Positions 55,567 to 64,000 of a DNA stretch of 64,000 nt are shown in pieces. Each line of letters opens with the position of its first letter. Within the stretch, counting starts at the first letter, position 1. This DNA comes from Gammaproteobacteria bacterium (lineage in GTDB: Bacteria > Pseudomonadota > Gammaproteobacteria > Pseudomonadales > Cellvibrionaceae): contig SEBV01000005.1 of the NCBI GenBank assembly GCA_004172865.1, positions 1 to 64,000 on the forward strand, read 5' to 3'. The translations under genes and the position numbers were made by a program. The notes under the pieces are model-generated. The model did no database searches, was not told where the DNA came from, and worked only from the letters and a program-made list of their open reading frames with translations.

Positions 55567-56739
55567 CTACAGCGAGACCACCTGGTAATTATCACCCACT
55601 AAACGCAACTCGCGTTCGGCTACATCCGCGTTGTAAATCACTCGCTCACCTTGCGCTCGCAGTGCTTGTACCGCCTGCCATTGTTCTTGTTTGCCATCAT
55701 CTACTACCGCGATAAAACGATTTTCCGTGACGGGCAGTAAACCTAATTTGCTGATAGCGCAAATATCCATACCAAAACCCGTGGCTGGACGCGCGCGCCC
55801 AAACACTTCACCGATATGATCATAACGGCCGCCGCTGGCAATAGGATTACCAAAGCCGGGCGCAAAAGCCGCGAACACCAAACCGGTAAGATAGTGGTAG
55901 CCGCGCAATTCACTCAGATCAAAATAAAATTCCGCGTCGGGATAGCGTTGCGCCATAATGTCGGCCACATGTAACAACTGATCAACCGCCGCGACTGCGT
56001 TGGGAATCTGCGCAAACAACTCTCGGGCTTTATTCAAAATATCAACGCCGCCAGCCAAGGACGGTAAGGCCAGTAACAAGCTGGCGCATTTAGGATCGCT
56101 AACTTTAGTAGCGACCCAGGCGCGAATTTCAGTTACTGCTTTGCGTTGCAATAAATCAAAAAATTCATCTTCCTGCGCGGAATCGAGTTTTGCACAGGCC
56201 GCAAGCGCGCGATAAATACCAACATGACCAAGGTCGAGATGCAATTTTGGCAATCCCGAAATACGCAAAGATTCCAGCAGCAAAGAAATAACTTCAATAT
56301 CGGCTGTCATGCCTGCCTCGCCATAAAACTCCAATCCCACTTGCATCGGCGTGCGAGTTGCCAGCGGATTTTTAGGACGGGTATGAACAACATGACCGGC
56401 GTAGCACAGACGGTTAGCGCCTTTAGCAGCCATGCTATGGGCGTCTATGCGTGCAGTTTGTGGAGTAATGTCGGCGCGAATACCGAGCGTGCGTCCGGTG
56501 AGCTGATCGGTCACTTTAAAAGTCAGCAAATCAACGTCGCGACCCAAGCCAATAAGTAGAGAGTCGGTGTATTCCAGCAGTGGCGGAATCACCAGGTCGT
56601 AACCCCAGGTAGCATAGAGATCCAGCAACTGGCGGCGCAATAATTCGATAGGCTTAGCTTCAGCAGGCAGAATTTCTTCCACCCCATCCGGCAATAACCA
56701 GCGATCGGCGTAGGTCATAAGGAGACTCTGGACATCCAA
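55567..56739 (-). CDS. hisZ: ATP phosphoribosyltransferase regulatory subunit
   Basis: A 390-residue paralogue of histidyl-tRNA synthetase, without aminoacylation, that partners with the short HisG in the first histidine step. Blocks: LPDGVEEILPAEAKPIELLR, YDLVIPPLLEYTDSLL, VTDQLTGRTLGIRADITPQT, RPATGFGMDI. The short HisG is not in the window. A hisZ in the hflC-purA interval is a pseudomonad-type arrangement. Confidence 0.94.
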   Translation of the reverse strand: MDVQSLLMTYADRWLLPDGVEEILPAEAKPIELLRRQLLDLYATWGYDLVIPPLLEYTDSLLIGLGRDVDLLTFKVTDQLTGRTLGIRADITPQTARIDAHSMAAKGANRLCYAGHVVHTRPKNPLATRTPMQVGLEFYGEAGMTADIEVISLLLESLRISGLPKLHLDLGHVGIYRALAACAKLDSAQEDEFFDLLQRKAVTEIRAWVATKVSDPKCASLLLALPSLAGGVDILNKARELFAQIPNAVAAVDQLLHVADIMAQRYPDAEFYFDLSELRGYHYLTGLVFAAFAPGFGNPIASGGRYDHIGEVFGRARPATGFGMDICAISKLGLLPVTENRFIAVVDDGKQEQWQAVQALRAQGERVIYNADVAERELRLVGDNYQVVSL

Positions 56740-56778
56740 CTATTCGAAGGTGCTCAGGTATGCGCGCACCCTGAACAC

Positions 56779-56815
56779 AAAAAAACCGAGCTTTCGGCTC
56801 GGTTGCAGCATTTTA
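56779..56815 (-). terminator. hflKC terminator
   Basis: ACCGAGC (56785-56791), loop of five, GCTCGGT (56797-56803), followed on the minus strand by TTTTTTTGTG. It lies 75 bases after the hflC stop, before hisZ. Confidence 0.85.
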
Positions 56816-56877
56816 ACACTGATTGAGGGGGGATTGTAGGTGACATGATGAGATTCACACAAATTCCCCTCAAATCA

Positions 56878-57753
56878 TTATTTTTTGCCCTGTGGATCTT
56901 TTAAGTAACGGAAGAAATCGCTTTTCGGATCAACAACAATAAGGTCGTCTTTTCCACTAAAGCTCTTCTTATAGGCACTCAAGCTACGCATAAACGCGTA
57001 AAACTCGGGGTCTTTTCCGTAAGCAGCAGCATAGATTGAAGCTGCTTTGGCATCGCCATCACCGCGTAAACGTTCAGCGTCGCGAAAGGCATTCGCTTCA
57101 AGTACTACGCGCTGGCGATCAGCATCGGCTTTAATAACTTCAGATTGCTCTTTACCTTGCGCGCGATATTCACGCGCTTCTTTTTCACGATCTGCAGCCA
57201 TACGCGCAAATACTGATTGGCTAACTTCTGGCGGGAAATCGATTCGTTTCACACGAATATCCACCACTTCAATACCCAGCAGACTATTTGCGGTTTCATT
57301 GATGGTCGCTTTCAATTCAGCCATCAACTCATCGCGCTGACCAGACACTACATCATGCAAAGTGCGGCGACCAAATTGGTTACGCAAACCGTCCGCGACA
57401 CGTTGACCGAGACGATCTTCCGCTAAACCAGCATCACCACCAGTAGAACGATAGTAAGTGCTGGCATCTTTAATACGCCATTTGATGTAGGAATCTACAA
57501 TCAAACGCTTGTTTTCAATGGTGTAGAAACTTGCAGGAACCATATCAGCAGTTTGCAAACGGCCATCAAACTTGCGTACGCGATCTACAAACGGAGCTTT
57601 GAAATGTAAACCTGGCGATACATCGGTTTTAACCAAGGCACCGAATTGCAAAACCACCGCCCGTTCGTACTGATTAACAACATAAGCGCTACTTGATACA
57701 AGCACGATCACAACGAGCAAACCAATGATGGCAAATAAACTTTTAGTCGACAT
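56878..57753 (-). CDS. hflC: HflC, FtsH regulator
   Basis: Membrane-anchored SPFH/prohibitin protein that forms the HflKC cage around FtsH. 291 residues: helix LFAIIGLLVVIVLVSSSAYV, SPFH domain (YERAVVLQFGALVKTDVSPG; RIDFPPEVSQSVFARMAADR) and a charged helix (SEVIKADADRQRVVLEANAF). Its start overlaps the hflK stop by one base. Confidence 0.97.
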   Translation of the reverse strand: MSTKSLFAIIGLLVVIVLVSSSAYVVNQYERAVVLQFGALVKTDVSPGLHFKAPFVDRVRKFDGRLQTADMVPASFYTIENKRLIVDSYIKWRIKDASTYYRSTGGDAGLAEDRLGQRVADGLRNQFGRRTLHDVVSGQRDELMAELKATINETANSLLGIEVVDIRVKRIDFPPEVSQSVFARMAADREKEAREYRAQGKEQSEVIKADADRQRVVLEANAFRDAERLRGDGDAKAASIYAAAYGKDPEFYAFMRSLSAYKKSFSGKDDLIVVDPKSDFFRYLKDPQGKK

Positions 57754-58865
57754 TATCGAGTCTCCCGACGTATTGGCTTGCTTACTTCAACGTCCACTTG
57801 CGGACGGTCAGCCTCATCATTAACGGGCGGCGGTATTTGCTTGGTCATTTTATCCAAAGGCAAATACAACATGCTGTTGTTGTCCACATCGACCATCACC
57901 TTGGAAGATTTGCTCATCACCGACTCAACCGCATCCATATACAAACGCTTGCGAGTTACTTCAGGTGCGCGTTTATATTCCGCGAGCAAATTTTCGAAAC
58001 GGGAAGATTCACCTTCAGCACGAGAAACCACTTCTGATTTATAAGCTTCCGCTTCTTCGATCAAACGCTGAGCTTTACCGCGCGCCTCAGGAATAATTTG
58101 ATTGGAATAAGATTCGGCCAAATTCTTTGAACGGGTTTCATCTTCTTTTGCTTTGATCACATCATCAAATGCCGAGCGAACTTCTTCCGGCGGTTGCGCC
58201 TGTTGAATGTTCACATTAATGATTTGAATACCAGCCTGATAATTATCGAGATAAGTTTGTAAACGCAACTTAACTTCAGCGGCCATTTTAGCGCGACCTT
58301 CTGACAAGACTTGTTCCAGCTCAGTTGAACCAACTACGTGACGCAAGGCGCTGTCGGTAGCATGTTTTAAACTGGTTTCGGGATCAGATACATTGAGGAC
58401 ATAAGCTCTAACGTCAGCCACGTTCCACTGCACAGTAAGCGGCAGTTCAACGATGCTTTCATCTTGCGTCAGCATCAAACCTTTGGAAGGATATTGGCGC
58501 TCGCCGGTTACGTTAACTTTAAAAACCTGAGTTAACAAAGGTGCAGACCAATGCAAACCTTCACCCATTGTTTCCTGAAATACGCCGAGTTTTAATACGA
58601 CTGCACGCTCTTTGGCATCCACGGTGTAAATTCCCGCAAAGCCGTAAAACAGTACGATTACAACTGCAATGATGGCGAAAATAAAGCCGAATGAACCCTT
58701 GGGAGCACCTCTGCCACCACCGGAACCACCGCCACCAAACATGCCATTGAGCTTGTCTTGCAACTTCTTAAAGGCCTCGTCCAAATCCGGTGGGCCGTCG
58801 TTTTTACCACCACGACCGCCACCGCCCCAAGGGTCTTTGTCTTTCCCCGGTTCATTCCAGGCCAT
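57753..58865 (-). CDS. hflK: HflK, FtsH regulator
   Basis: The partner SPFH protein, 370 residues. A Gly-rich N-terminus (GGGGRGGKNDGPPDLDEAFK; FGGGGSGGGRGAPKG), one membrane helix (FGFIFAIIAVVIVLFYGFAG), SPFH domain (DAKERAVVLKLGVFQETMGE; INVNIQQAQPPEEVRSAFDD) and long helix with KGKAQRLIEEAEAYKSEVVS-type sequence. First of hflKC. Confidence 0.97.
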   Translation of the reverse strand: MAWNEPGKDKDPWGGGGRGGKNDGPPDLDEAFKKLQDKLNGMFGGGGSGGGRGAPKGSFGFIFAIIAVVIVLFYGFAGIYTVDAKERAVVLKLGVFQETMGEGLHWSAPLLTQVFKVNVTGERQYPSKGLMLTQDESIVELPLTVQWNVADVRAYVLNVSDPETSLKHATDSALRHVVGSTELEQVLSEGRAKMAAEVKLRLQTYLDNYQAGIQIINVNIQQAQPPEEVRSAFDDVIKAKEDETRSKNLAESYSNQIIPEARGKAQRLIEEAEAYKSEVVSRAEGESSRFENLLAEYKRAPEVTRKRLYMDAVESVMSKSSKVMVDVDNNSMLYLPLDKMTKQIPPPVNDEADRPQVDVEVSKPIRRETR

Positions 58866-58933
58866 ACCAAGTCTCCACCATGTTTAAAATAATTTTGCTC
58901 TGATGTTAGGGCGATATTCTAATTTTCAACCAA

Positions 58934-58957
58934 GGCAGCGCAATATAAGTCGCTGCC
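58934..58957 (-). promoter_or_regulatory. Inverted repeat between hflX and hflK
   Basis: GGCAGCG (58934-58940) and CGCTGCC (58951-58957) with a 10-base AT-rich loop, 5 bases after the hflX stop. On the minus strand it is followed by TTGGTTGAAAATT, so at most a weak terminator; alternatively a processing hairpin. Confidence 0.35.
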
Positions 58958-58962
58958 TCGCG

Positions 58963-60255
58963 TTAATCCGCCCAAACCAAATCATTCCAGGTAATTTTTT
59001 GAGCGCTGAGGATACGCAATAAATCGCTTTTTGGAACGCGTAAATCCGCAACACCAACGCCATCTTCACGAAACGATTCATTCGCAATCGCCTGTTGTGC
59101 ATAGAGCGCAGCGCGCAGTCGACCATCCTGCGGGCTCAATAGTAACTGGGCGATCACCATTTCCGTACCTAATAATTCGGAAATCGCTTCCTCAAGTAGA
59201 TCGCAGCCTAAGCCACTTTGGGCAGAAAGCCAAACAGCAAGAGGCTTACCTGTGTCATCGCGATCAATGCGCGGCGAGACATCCGCAATCAGATCAATCT
59301 TGTTGTAGATTTTTAGCTGCGGCAAATCAGCCGCGCCAATCTCTTCCAACACCAATTCGACTTGTTCGATATTACGAATTCGTTCATCGGCAGCGGCGTC
59401 AATAATGTGCAATAAGAGCGTGGAATTGGCAGCCTCTTCAAGCGTTGCTCGAAAAGCTTCAACCAGTTTATGCGGTAAATGACTAATAAAACCCACGGTA
59501 TCCGCCATGATAACCGCACCTATATCCGCCAGCTCAATGCGGCGCATGGTGGGGTCGAGTGTGGCGAATAGTTGATTTTCGGCGTAAACATCAGAACCAG
59601 TCACGCGATTAAACAGTGTAGATTTTCCGGCATTGGTGTAACCAACCAGCGAGACCGTAGGAATTGCTGAACGCTGGCGCGAACGCCTTCCCTGCTCGCG
59701 CTGCGAGCGAACTTTTTCAAGCCGCTGTTCAATCATGGTGATGCGACCGCGCAGTAATCGGCGGTCAGTTTCTAATTGGGTTTCGCCGGGACCGCGCAAA
59801 CCAATCCCGCCCTTCTGGCGCTCAAGGTGAGTCCAGCCGCGCACTAAACGCGTCGACATGTGACGCAATTGCGCAAGCTCAACCTGCAACTTACCTTCAA
59901 AGGTGCGTGCACGCTGGGCGAAAATATCCAGGATTAAACCGGTGCGATCAAGCACGCGGCATTGCAATTCTTTTTCGAGGTTACGCTCCTGGCTGGGCGA
60001 TAAAGTATGATTAAAAATCACAACTTCAGCTTGATTGGCAGCCACAACCCCCTGCAGCTCTTGGAGCTTGCCGGTGCCGATAAAAAATTTTGCGTTGGGA
60101 GAAACACTTTTGCCAGTAATAAAAGCCACGGGGTCGCCGCCAGCGGAGAGCACAAGCTCTTCAAATTCGCGGGGATCTTCGGGTTCTTGGCCGTAAGAAA
60201 GGTTCAGGTGAACTAGCACCGCTAGTTCACCTGATTCTGGGCGATCAAAAAACAA
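58963..60255 (-). CDS. hflX: Ribosome-rescue GTPase HflX
   Basis: GTPase that splits stalled 70S ribosomes. 430 residues: the MFFDRPESGELAVLVHLNLS start of the family, the HflX N-domain with GTGKLQEL and ILDIFAQRARTFEGKLQVEL, GLRGPGETQLETDRR, G1 GYTNAGKSTLFNRV, G3 DTVGFI, NKID (G4), and the C-terminal extension. 23 bases after hfq. Confidence 0.97.
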   Translation of the reverse strand: MFFDRPESGELAVLVHLNLSYGQEPEDPREFEELVLSAGGDPVAFITGKSVSPNAKFFIGTGKLQELQGVVAANQAEVVIFNHTLSPSQERNLEKELQCRVLDRTGLILDIFAQRARTFEGKLQVELAQLRHMSTRLVRGWTHLERQKGGIGLRGPGETQLETDRRLLRGRITMIEQRLEKVRSQREQGRRSRQRSAIPTVSLVGYTNAGKSTLFNRVTGSDVYAENQLFATLDPTMRRIELADIGAVIMADTVGFISHLPHKLVEAFRATLEEAANSTLLLHIIDAAADERIRNIEQVELVLEEIGAADLPQLKIYNKIDLIADVSPRIDRDDTGKPLAVWLSAQSGLGCDLLEEAISELLGTEMVIAQLLLSPQDGRLRAALYAQQAIANESFREDGVGVADLRVPKSDLLRILSAQKITWNDLVWAD

Positions 60256-60278
60256 TTAGCAGCCTCGTCGAGAGTAAA

Positions 60279-60545
60279 TTACTCAGCTTGCTCGTCTTCT
60301 TCGCCATCCGCACCATCAGCTTCGTTCAAGAGCGGTACACGCACTGCACGTGAGGGAACAACAGTAGAGATTGCATGCTTGTATACCATTTGGCTAACGG
60401 TATTTTTCAGCAGCACAACAAACTGATCAAATGACTCAACCTGACCCTGTAACTTAATACCATTTACGAGATAAATGGATACAGGTACACGCTCTTTTCT
60501 TAGAACGTTCAGGTAAGGGTCTTGTAAACTATGCCCTTTTGACAT
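60279..60545 (-). CDS. hfq: RNA chaperone Hfq
   Basis: Hexameric Sm-like protein that matches small RNAs to mRNAs. 88 residues: Sm1 and Sm2 ([35 protein letters not shown]), then a short acidic tail ([13 protein letters not shown]) much shorter than in E. coli. Excellent ribosome binding site AGGAG (60553-60557). Confidence 0.98.
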   Translation of the reverse strand: MSKGHSLQDPYLNVLRKERVPVSIYLVNGIKLQGQVESFDQFVVLLKNTVSQMVYKHAISTVVPSRAVRVPLLNEADGADGEEDEQAE

Positions 60546-60654
60546 GTTTATTCTCCTAGGGAAGATATTAAAATAACCACCTTATTCTCCCATTTTTTAT
60601 TAAAGGAATGGGTGGGCGAATTATGAAAAACTGATTACTGTTCTCACATAGCTA

Positions 60655-61650
60655 TTATATGGCTGCGAGCCTTATAAAATTCAAGGCACAGCGCACAATT
60701 TCTTCTTTCGCCAGTGAATTTCCAGCATCGTCTTCAGTATAGAGCCAATTTAACTCGGTGTTGGGATAATTTTGCCATCCCTTCAACCAGGTAAACTGTC
60801 GTTTCGCAAGCTGGCGTGTTGCGATAATTCCGCGCTCCACCATTTCCTCGTGCGACAAACGTCCTTCAATAAAATCCCATACTTGACGATAACCCACTGC
60901 GCGAACTGCAGGTAAATCTGCATGCAAGTCACCGCGATCATACAAGGCTTGCACTTCATCCAATAAACCAGCGGTGATCATCTTACGAAAGCGAATAGCG
61001 ATTCGTTCGTGTAGTAGCGCACGTACGCGCGGCGAAATTGAAATCTGAATCACATTAAAGCGATCGCTGAATAATTTTTTCTCGGATTGCATTTGCACGC
61101 GCCGCAATTCGCTCATGGTTTTTCCACTTGCGCGATAAACTTCTAACGCGCGACTCAGGCGTTGCGAATGATTGGGATGAATTTCCGCCGCAATTTCCGG
61201 ATCAACTTCTGCCAACTGTTGATGAATGAAAGGCCAACCAAATTCTTCTGCATCGCGTTCAATTTTTGCGCGTATTTCAGGATCGGCCTCGGGCATATCA
61301 GCCAATCCATCCAACAGAGCTTTGAAATACAGCATAGTTCCACCGACTAACAATGGAACCTTTCCCTGCGCATGAATCAACGCAATTTCACGCTCCGCAT
61401 CTGCGCAAAAATCAGCAGCTGAATAAGGTTCGGATGGATCACGGATATCGATTAGTTTATGCGGCGCGCGAGTCAACTCTTGGACAGTAGGTTTTGCGGT
61501 GCCTATATCCATAGTGCGATAAACCAATGCGGAATCCACACTGATTAATTCCACTGGCAAATGTTCACGCAAGGATATCGCCAGATCAGTTTTTCCCGAT
61601 GCGGTTGGGCCCATTAAAAAAATAACGGTTGGCTTTATTTCATTCGCCAC
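60655..61650 (-). CDS. miaA: tRNA dimethylallyltransferase
   Basis: Adds a dimethylallyl group to A37 of tRNAs reading UNN codons. 331 residues. P-loop [55 protein letters not shown] and [15 protein letters not shown] are the family blocks. GTG start two bases after the mutL stop, so coupled to it. Confidence 0.96.
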   Translation of the reverse strand: MANEIKPTVIFLMGPTASGKTDLAISLREHLPVELISVDSALVYRTMDIGTAKPTVQELTRAPHKLIDIRDPSEPYSAADFCADAEREIALIHAQGKVPLLVGGTMLYFKALLDGLADMPEADPEIRAKIERDAEEFGWPFIHQQLAEVDPEIAAEIHPNHSQRLSRALEVYRASGKTMSELRRVQMQSEKKLFSDRFNVIQISISPRVRALLHERIAIRFRKMITAGLLDEVQALYDRGDLHADLPAVRAVGYRQVWDFIEGRLSHEEMVERGIIATRQLAKRQFTWLKGWQNYPNTELNWLYTEDDAGNSLAKEEIVRCALNFIRLAAI

Positions 61651-61652
61651 AA

Positions 61653-63542
61653 TTACTGCCCACGCATAAACATTTTGTCGAGATCATCGAGCGATTGTAG
61701 AAGCCAAGTTGGGCGTCCGTGATTGCATTGTCCGCTGCGTTCGGTCGCTTCCATATCGCGCAGCAGTGCATTCATTTCTGGAATGGTTAATTTGCGATTG
61801 GCGCGCACCGAAGCGTGACAGGCCATGGTGCCGAGAATTTCGTTGATATGATGTTGAATGCGTTCGCTGCTGCCATGCTCAATTAAATCGGAAAGTACAT
61901 CGCGCACTAGTTGTTCTACTTTTGCGCGATTTAATACCACGGGCACTTGGCGAATCAGTAAAGTTTCTGGACCAGCGCGTTGCAACTCAAAACCGAGATT
62001 TTTAAATATTTCGTAAAATTGTTCTGCGCAATCCGCTTCTTTTTGGCTGATCGCAATTGATTCAGGAACTAACAATGGTTGCGTTTGAATTCCACCGCAC
62101 GCGAAAGATTCTTTCATGCGCTCGTAGGTAATACGTTCGTGCGCCGCGTGCATATCCACAACAATTAAACCTTGCGCATTTTCGGCAAGAATATAAATGC
62201 CTTTTAATTGCGCTATGGCATAACCGAGCGGTGGAATATTTTCATCACCACTGTCGGGCATCATTGTTGGGGATGAAAAAGACGGTGTTGCCTGATGCAA
62301 ATCGCCGTAAGTTTTTAATTGTTCATTAACGCCCGATGGACGCGAAAAACTATGTTGATTTGCAAAAGGATAAGGCTGCGAACCCGAAAAAGCTTGTGTT
62401 GGCGCAGCACGCAAACCTAAAGTTTCTTGACCACGAAATTCGCCAACCGCTATACCTTGCGGCACAGTAGACGCTTGTAAAAATTCATCACCACTTTCTC
62501 CTTGCAAATTTTTCGCAAGAGAACTTTCGGGCGTTACATTCGCCAGCGCGCGATGCAAACTGGAATAAATAAAATCGTGCACGCTGCGATTATCGCGAAA
62601 GCGCACTTCATGTTTGGTGGGATGCACGTTCACATCCACGCTTGAGGGATCAACTTCTAAATATAAAACAAATGCGGGATGGCGACCGTGATAGAGAACG
62701 TCCTGATACGCCTGACGCACCGCATGACTCACCAACTTATCGCGAATGCAGCGGCCATTCACATAAAAGTGTTGCAGGTCTGCCTGGCTGCGCGAAAAAG
62801 TGGGCAGCGCAACCCAGCCCCATAAACGTAAACCATTGCGTTCAATTTCAAGATGAACGGCATTTTCCATAAACGCAGGGCCGCACACTTGTGCAACGCG
62901 GCGCTCTTGTTCCAATTGCGAATCGCCCGCGCGCCAGGAATAAATGGCGCGGCCGTTGTGTCGCAAATTAAACGCAACATCGAAACGCGAAAGCGCCAAA
63001 CGTTTTACAACATCTTCAAGATGCGTGTATTCGGTTTTTTCCGTGCGCAAAAATTTGCGACGCGCTGGTGTGTTAAAAAATAAATCGCGCACTTCAACGG
63101 TGGTGCCGCGTGGATGCGGCGCGGGCGATACTTCGGTTTCCATATCGCGGCCTTCGGCAACCACTTGCCAGCCAGCGCTGTCATCGTTAGTGCTGCTTAA
63201 TAAAGCTAATCGTGCAACCGAACTAATTGATGCTAAAGCTTCGCCGCGAAAACCTAAAGTCGCTACGGCTTCGAGATCATCCAATTCATAAATTTTGCTG
63301 GTGGCGTGACGGCTGAGTGCGAGCGGCAAATCATCTTTATCAATACCGCCGCCGTTATCGCGCACGCGCATTAATTTTATGCCGCCGTCTTCGATATCAA
63401 TTTCCAAACGTGTCGCACCGGCATCCAGCGAATTTTCCAGTAATTCTTTTATGACTGACGATGGCCGCTCCACCACTTCACCGGCGGCGATTTGGTTGGC
63501 TAAACGAGGGCTGAGTAATTTAATTCGTTTCATACTATTCAT
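61653..63542 (-). CDS. mutL: DNA mismatch repair protein MutL
   Basis: Mismatch repair coordinator, 629 residues. GHKL ATPase: [35 protein letters not shown]. The C-terminal dimerisation domain holds [16 protein letters not shown] (residues 462-477), the endonuclease-type DxHAxxExxxxE motif, and QCNHGRPTW, so this MutL probably nicks DNA itself, unlike E. coli MutL that works with MutH. The true start may be the Met four codons in ([16 protein letters not shown]). The amiB-mutL-miaA-hfq order is conserved. Confidence 0.97.
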   Translation of the reverse strand: MNSMKRIKLLSPRLANQIAAGEVVERPSSVIKELLENSLDAGATRLEIDIEDGGIKLMRVRDNGGGIDKDDLPLALSRHATSKIYELDDLEAVATLGFRGEALASISSVARLALLSSTNDDSAGWQVVAEGRDMETEVSPAPHPRGTTVEVRDLFFNTPARRKFLRTEKTEYTHLEDVVKRLALSRFDVAFNLRHNGRAIYSWRAGDSQLEQERRVAQVCGPAFMENAVHLEIERNGLRLWGWVALPTFSRSQADLQHFYVNGRCIRDKLVSHAVRQAYQDVLYHGRHPAFVLYLEVDPSSVDVNVHPTKHEVRFRDNRSVHDFIYSSLHRALANVTPESSLAKNLQGESGDEFLQASTVPQGIAVGEFRGQETLGLRAAPTQAFSGSQPYPFANQHSFSRPSGVNEQLKTYGDLHQATPSFSSPTMMPDSGDENIPPLGYAIAQLKGIYILAENAQGLIVVDMHAAHERITYERMKESFACGGIQTQPLLVPESIAISQKEADCAEQFYEIFKNLGFELQRAGPETLLIRQVPVVLNRAKVEQLVRDVLSDLIEHGSSERIQHHINEILGTMACHASVRANRKLTIPEMNALLRDMEATERSGQCNHGRPTWLLQSLDDLDKMFMRGQ

Positions 63543-63569
63543 GTGTTGAACTACTGTTGCGCTGTAATA

Positions 63570-64000
63570 TTAAAGTTGCGCTGGAATTTTTAAAGTTTGG
63601 CCGAGTTTTACAGTGTCATTTTTCATGTTGTTTAGCTTTCGGATTTGGCTGGTGGTTACGCCATAGCGCGTTGCTATATCAGAAAGCGTATCACCGCGCG
63701 CGACAACGTGTTTGCGATCTACCGATGAATTTGCCGCAGATGTTTTCTTTGTAGTATCGCCAGTCACTTTTTTAACAGTCTGTTTTTCTGGTGATGATTT
63801 TTCTGCTAACGTTTTTTCTGGAGCTGAATAATTTGGCACCGTCGGGGTCGCTATTGGATGCTGTGCAAAATATCTTTTCACGCCTTTAAAAATTGCCTGC
63901 GCCATTTGCTCGCGATAATCCGGCGATGCTAATTTTTTTGCTTCAGATGTATTGGAGATAAAACCTGTCTCCACCAAAATCGATGGCACATCTGGCGATT
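63570..64000 (-). CDS. amiB: N-acetylmuramoyl-L-alanine amidase (C-terminal part, cut by window edge)
   Basis: The complement reads [16 protein letters not shown] at the window edge, the end of an Amidase_3 catalytic domain (with the Glu of LVETGF), then a Pro/Lys-rich linker and a C-terminal LysM domain ([40 protein letters not shown]). The enzyme splits peptidoglycan during cell separation. The reading frame is open to base 64000, so the start lies outside. AmiB and AmiC cannot be told apart from this part; amiB is chosen from the mutL neighbourhood. Confidence 0.9.
   Translation of the reverse strand, partial: SPDVPSILVETGFISNTSEAKKLASPDYREQMAQAIFKGVKRYFAQHPIATPTVPNYSAPEKTLAEKSSPEKQTVKKVTGDTTKKTSAANSSVDRKHVVARGDTLSDIATRYGVTTSQIRKLNNMKNDTVKLGQTLKIPAQL

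Overview
The window is a stretch of ordinary chromosome from a gammaproteobacterium, most likely a member of the Cellvibrionaceae (Cellvibrio and its saprophytic, polysaccharide-degrading relatives). The reasons are the gene orders shared with Pseudomonas and E. coli (metY-rimP-nusA-infB-rbfA-truB-rpsO; amiB-mutL-miaA-hfq-hflX-hflK-hflC-hisZ-purA; trxA-rho), a BioH-BioC fusion of the kind known from Cellvibrio, Saccharophagus and Teredinibacter, a complete gspC-N secretion operon and an AT-leaning base composition. The species is an inference. I see no phage, insertion sequence, CRISPR array or rRNA; nearly all of the DNA is coding, and most genes are on the minus strand.

Layout. 1-7135: translation and transcription operon read leftwards from a near-consensus promoter in front of initiator tRNA metY, through rimP, nusA, infB, rbfA, truB and the start of rpsO, with hairpins or terminators between several genes. 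7217-8385: a small flagellar-rod-like protein and an HExxH putative metalloprotease. 8535-14374: biotin operon bioB-DUF2214-bioF-bioHC-bioD-DUF2459 behind a probable BirA operator. 14388-19853: an HDOD protein, then on the plus strand comF, an Arg/Lys/Orn decarboxylase and srkA. 19920-29380: a tightly packed nine-gene operon with a TolQ/ExbB-like channel, two different ExbD-like proteins, an AgmX/TonB-like transducer, three TPR proteins (two of them lipoproteins) and two small exported proteins; its parts list resembles the Myxococcus Agl-Glt machine, and it is the most interesting system here. 29633-42547: apbE and the type II secretion operon gspC to gspN. 42866-47202: mscL, a CPXCG protein, ubiD, rho with a long repeat-bearing leader, and trxA. 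47334-49781: a hybrid histidine kinase with one decayed receiver. 50255-53867: opgGH on the plus strand for periplasmic glucans, with a short OpgH. 54090-64000: purA, hisZ, hflC, hflK, hflX, hfq, miaA, mutL and the 3' part of an amiB-type amidase.

How it fits together. Much of the window is core housekeeping (initiation, elongation and termination factors, tRNA modification, mismatch repair, FtsH regulation, purine, biotin and ubiquinone synthesis). The lifestyle-specific parts concern the envelope: type II secretion (in this family a route for plant-polymer hydrolases), osmoregulated glucans, a mechanosensitive channel and the Agl-Glt-like energised complex. Regulation visible in the DNA includes strong sigma-70-type promoters for metY, rho and trxA, a BirA-like operator on bioB, and structured leaders before rho, purA, nusA, rpsO and possibly the hybrid kinase.
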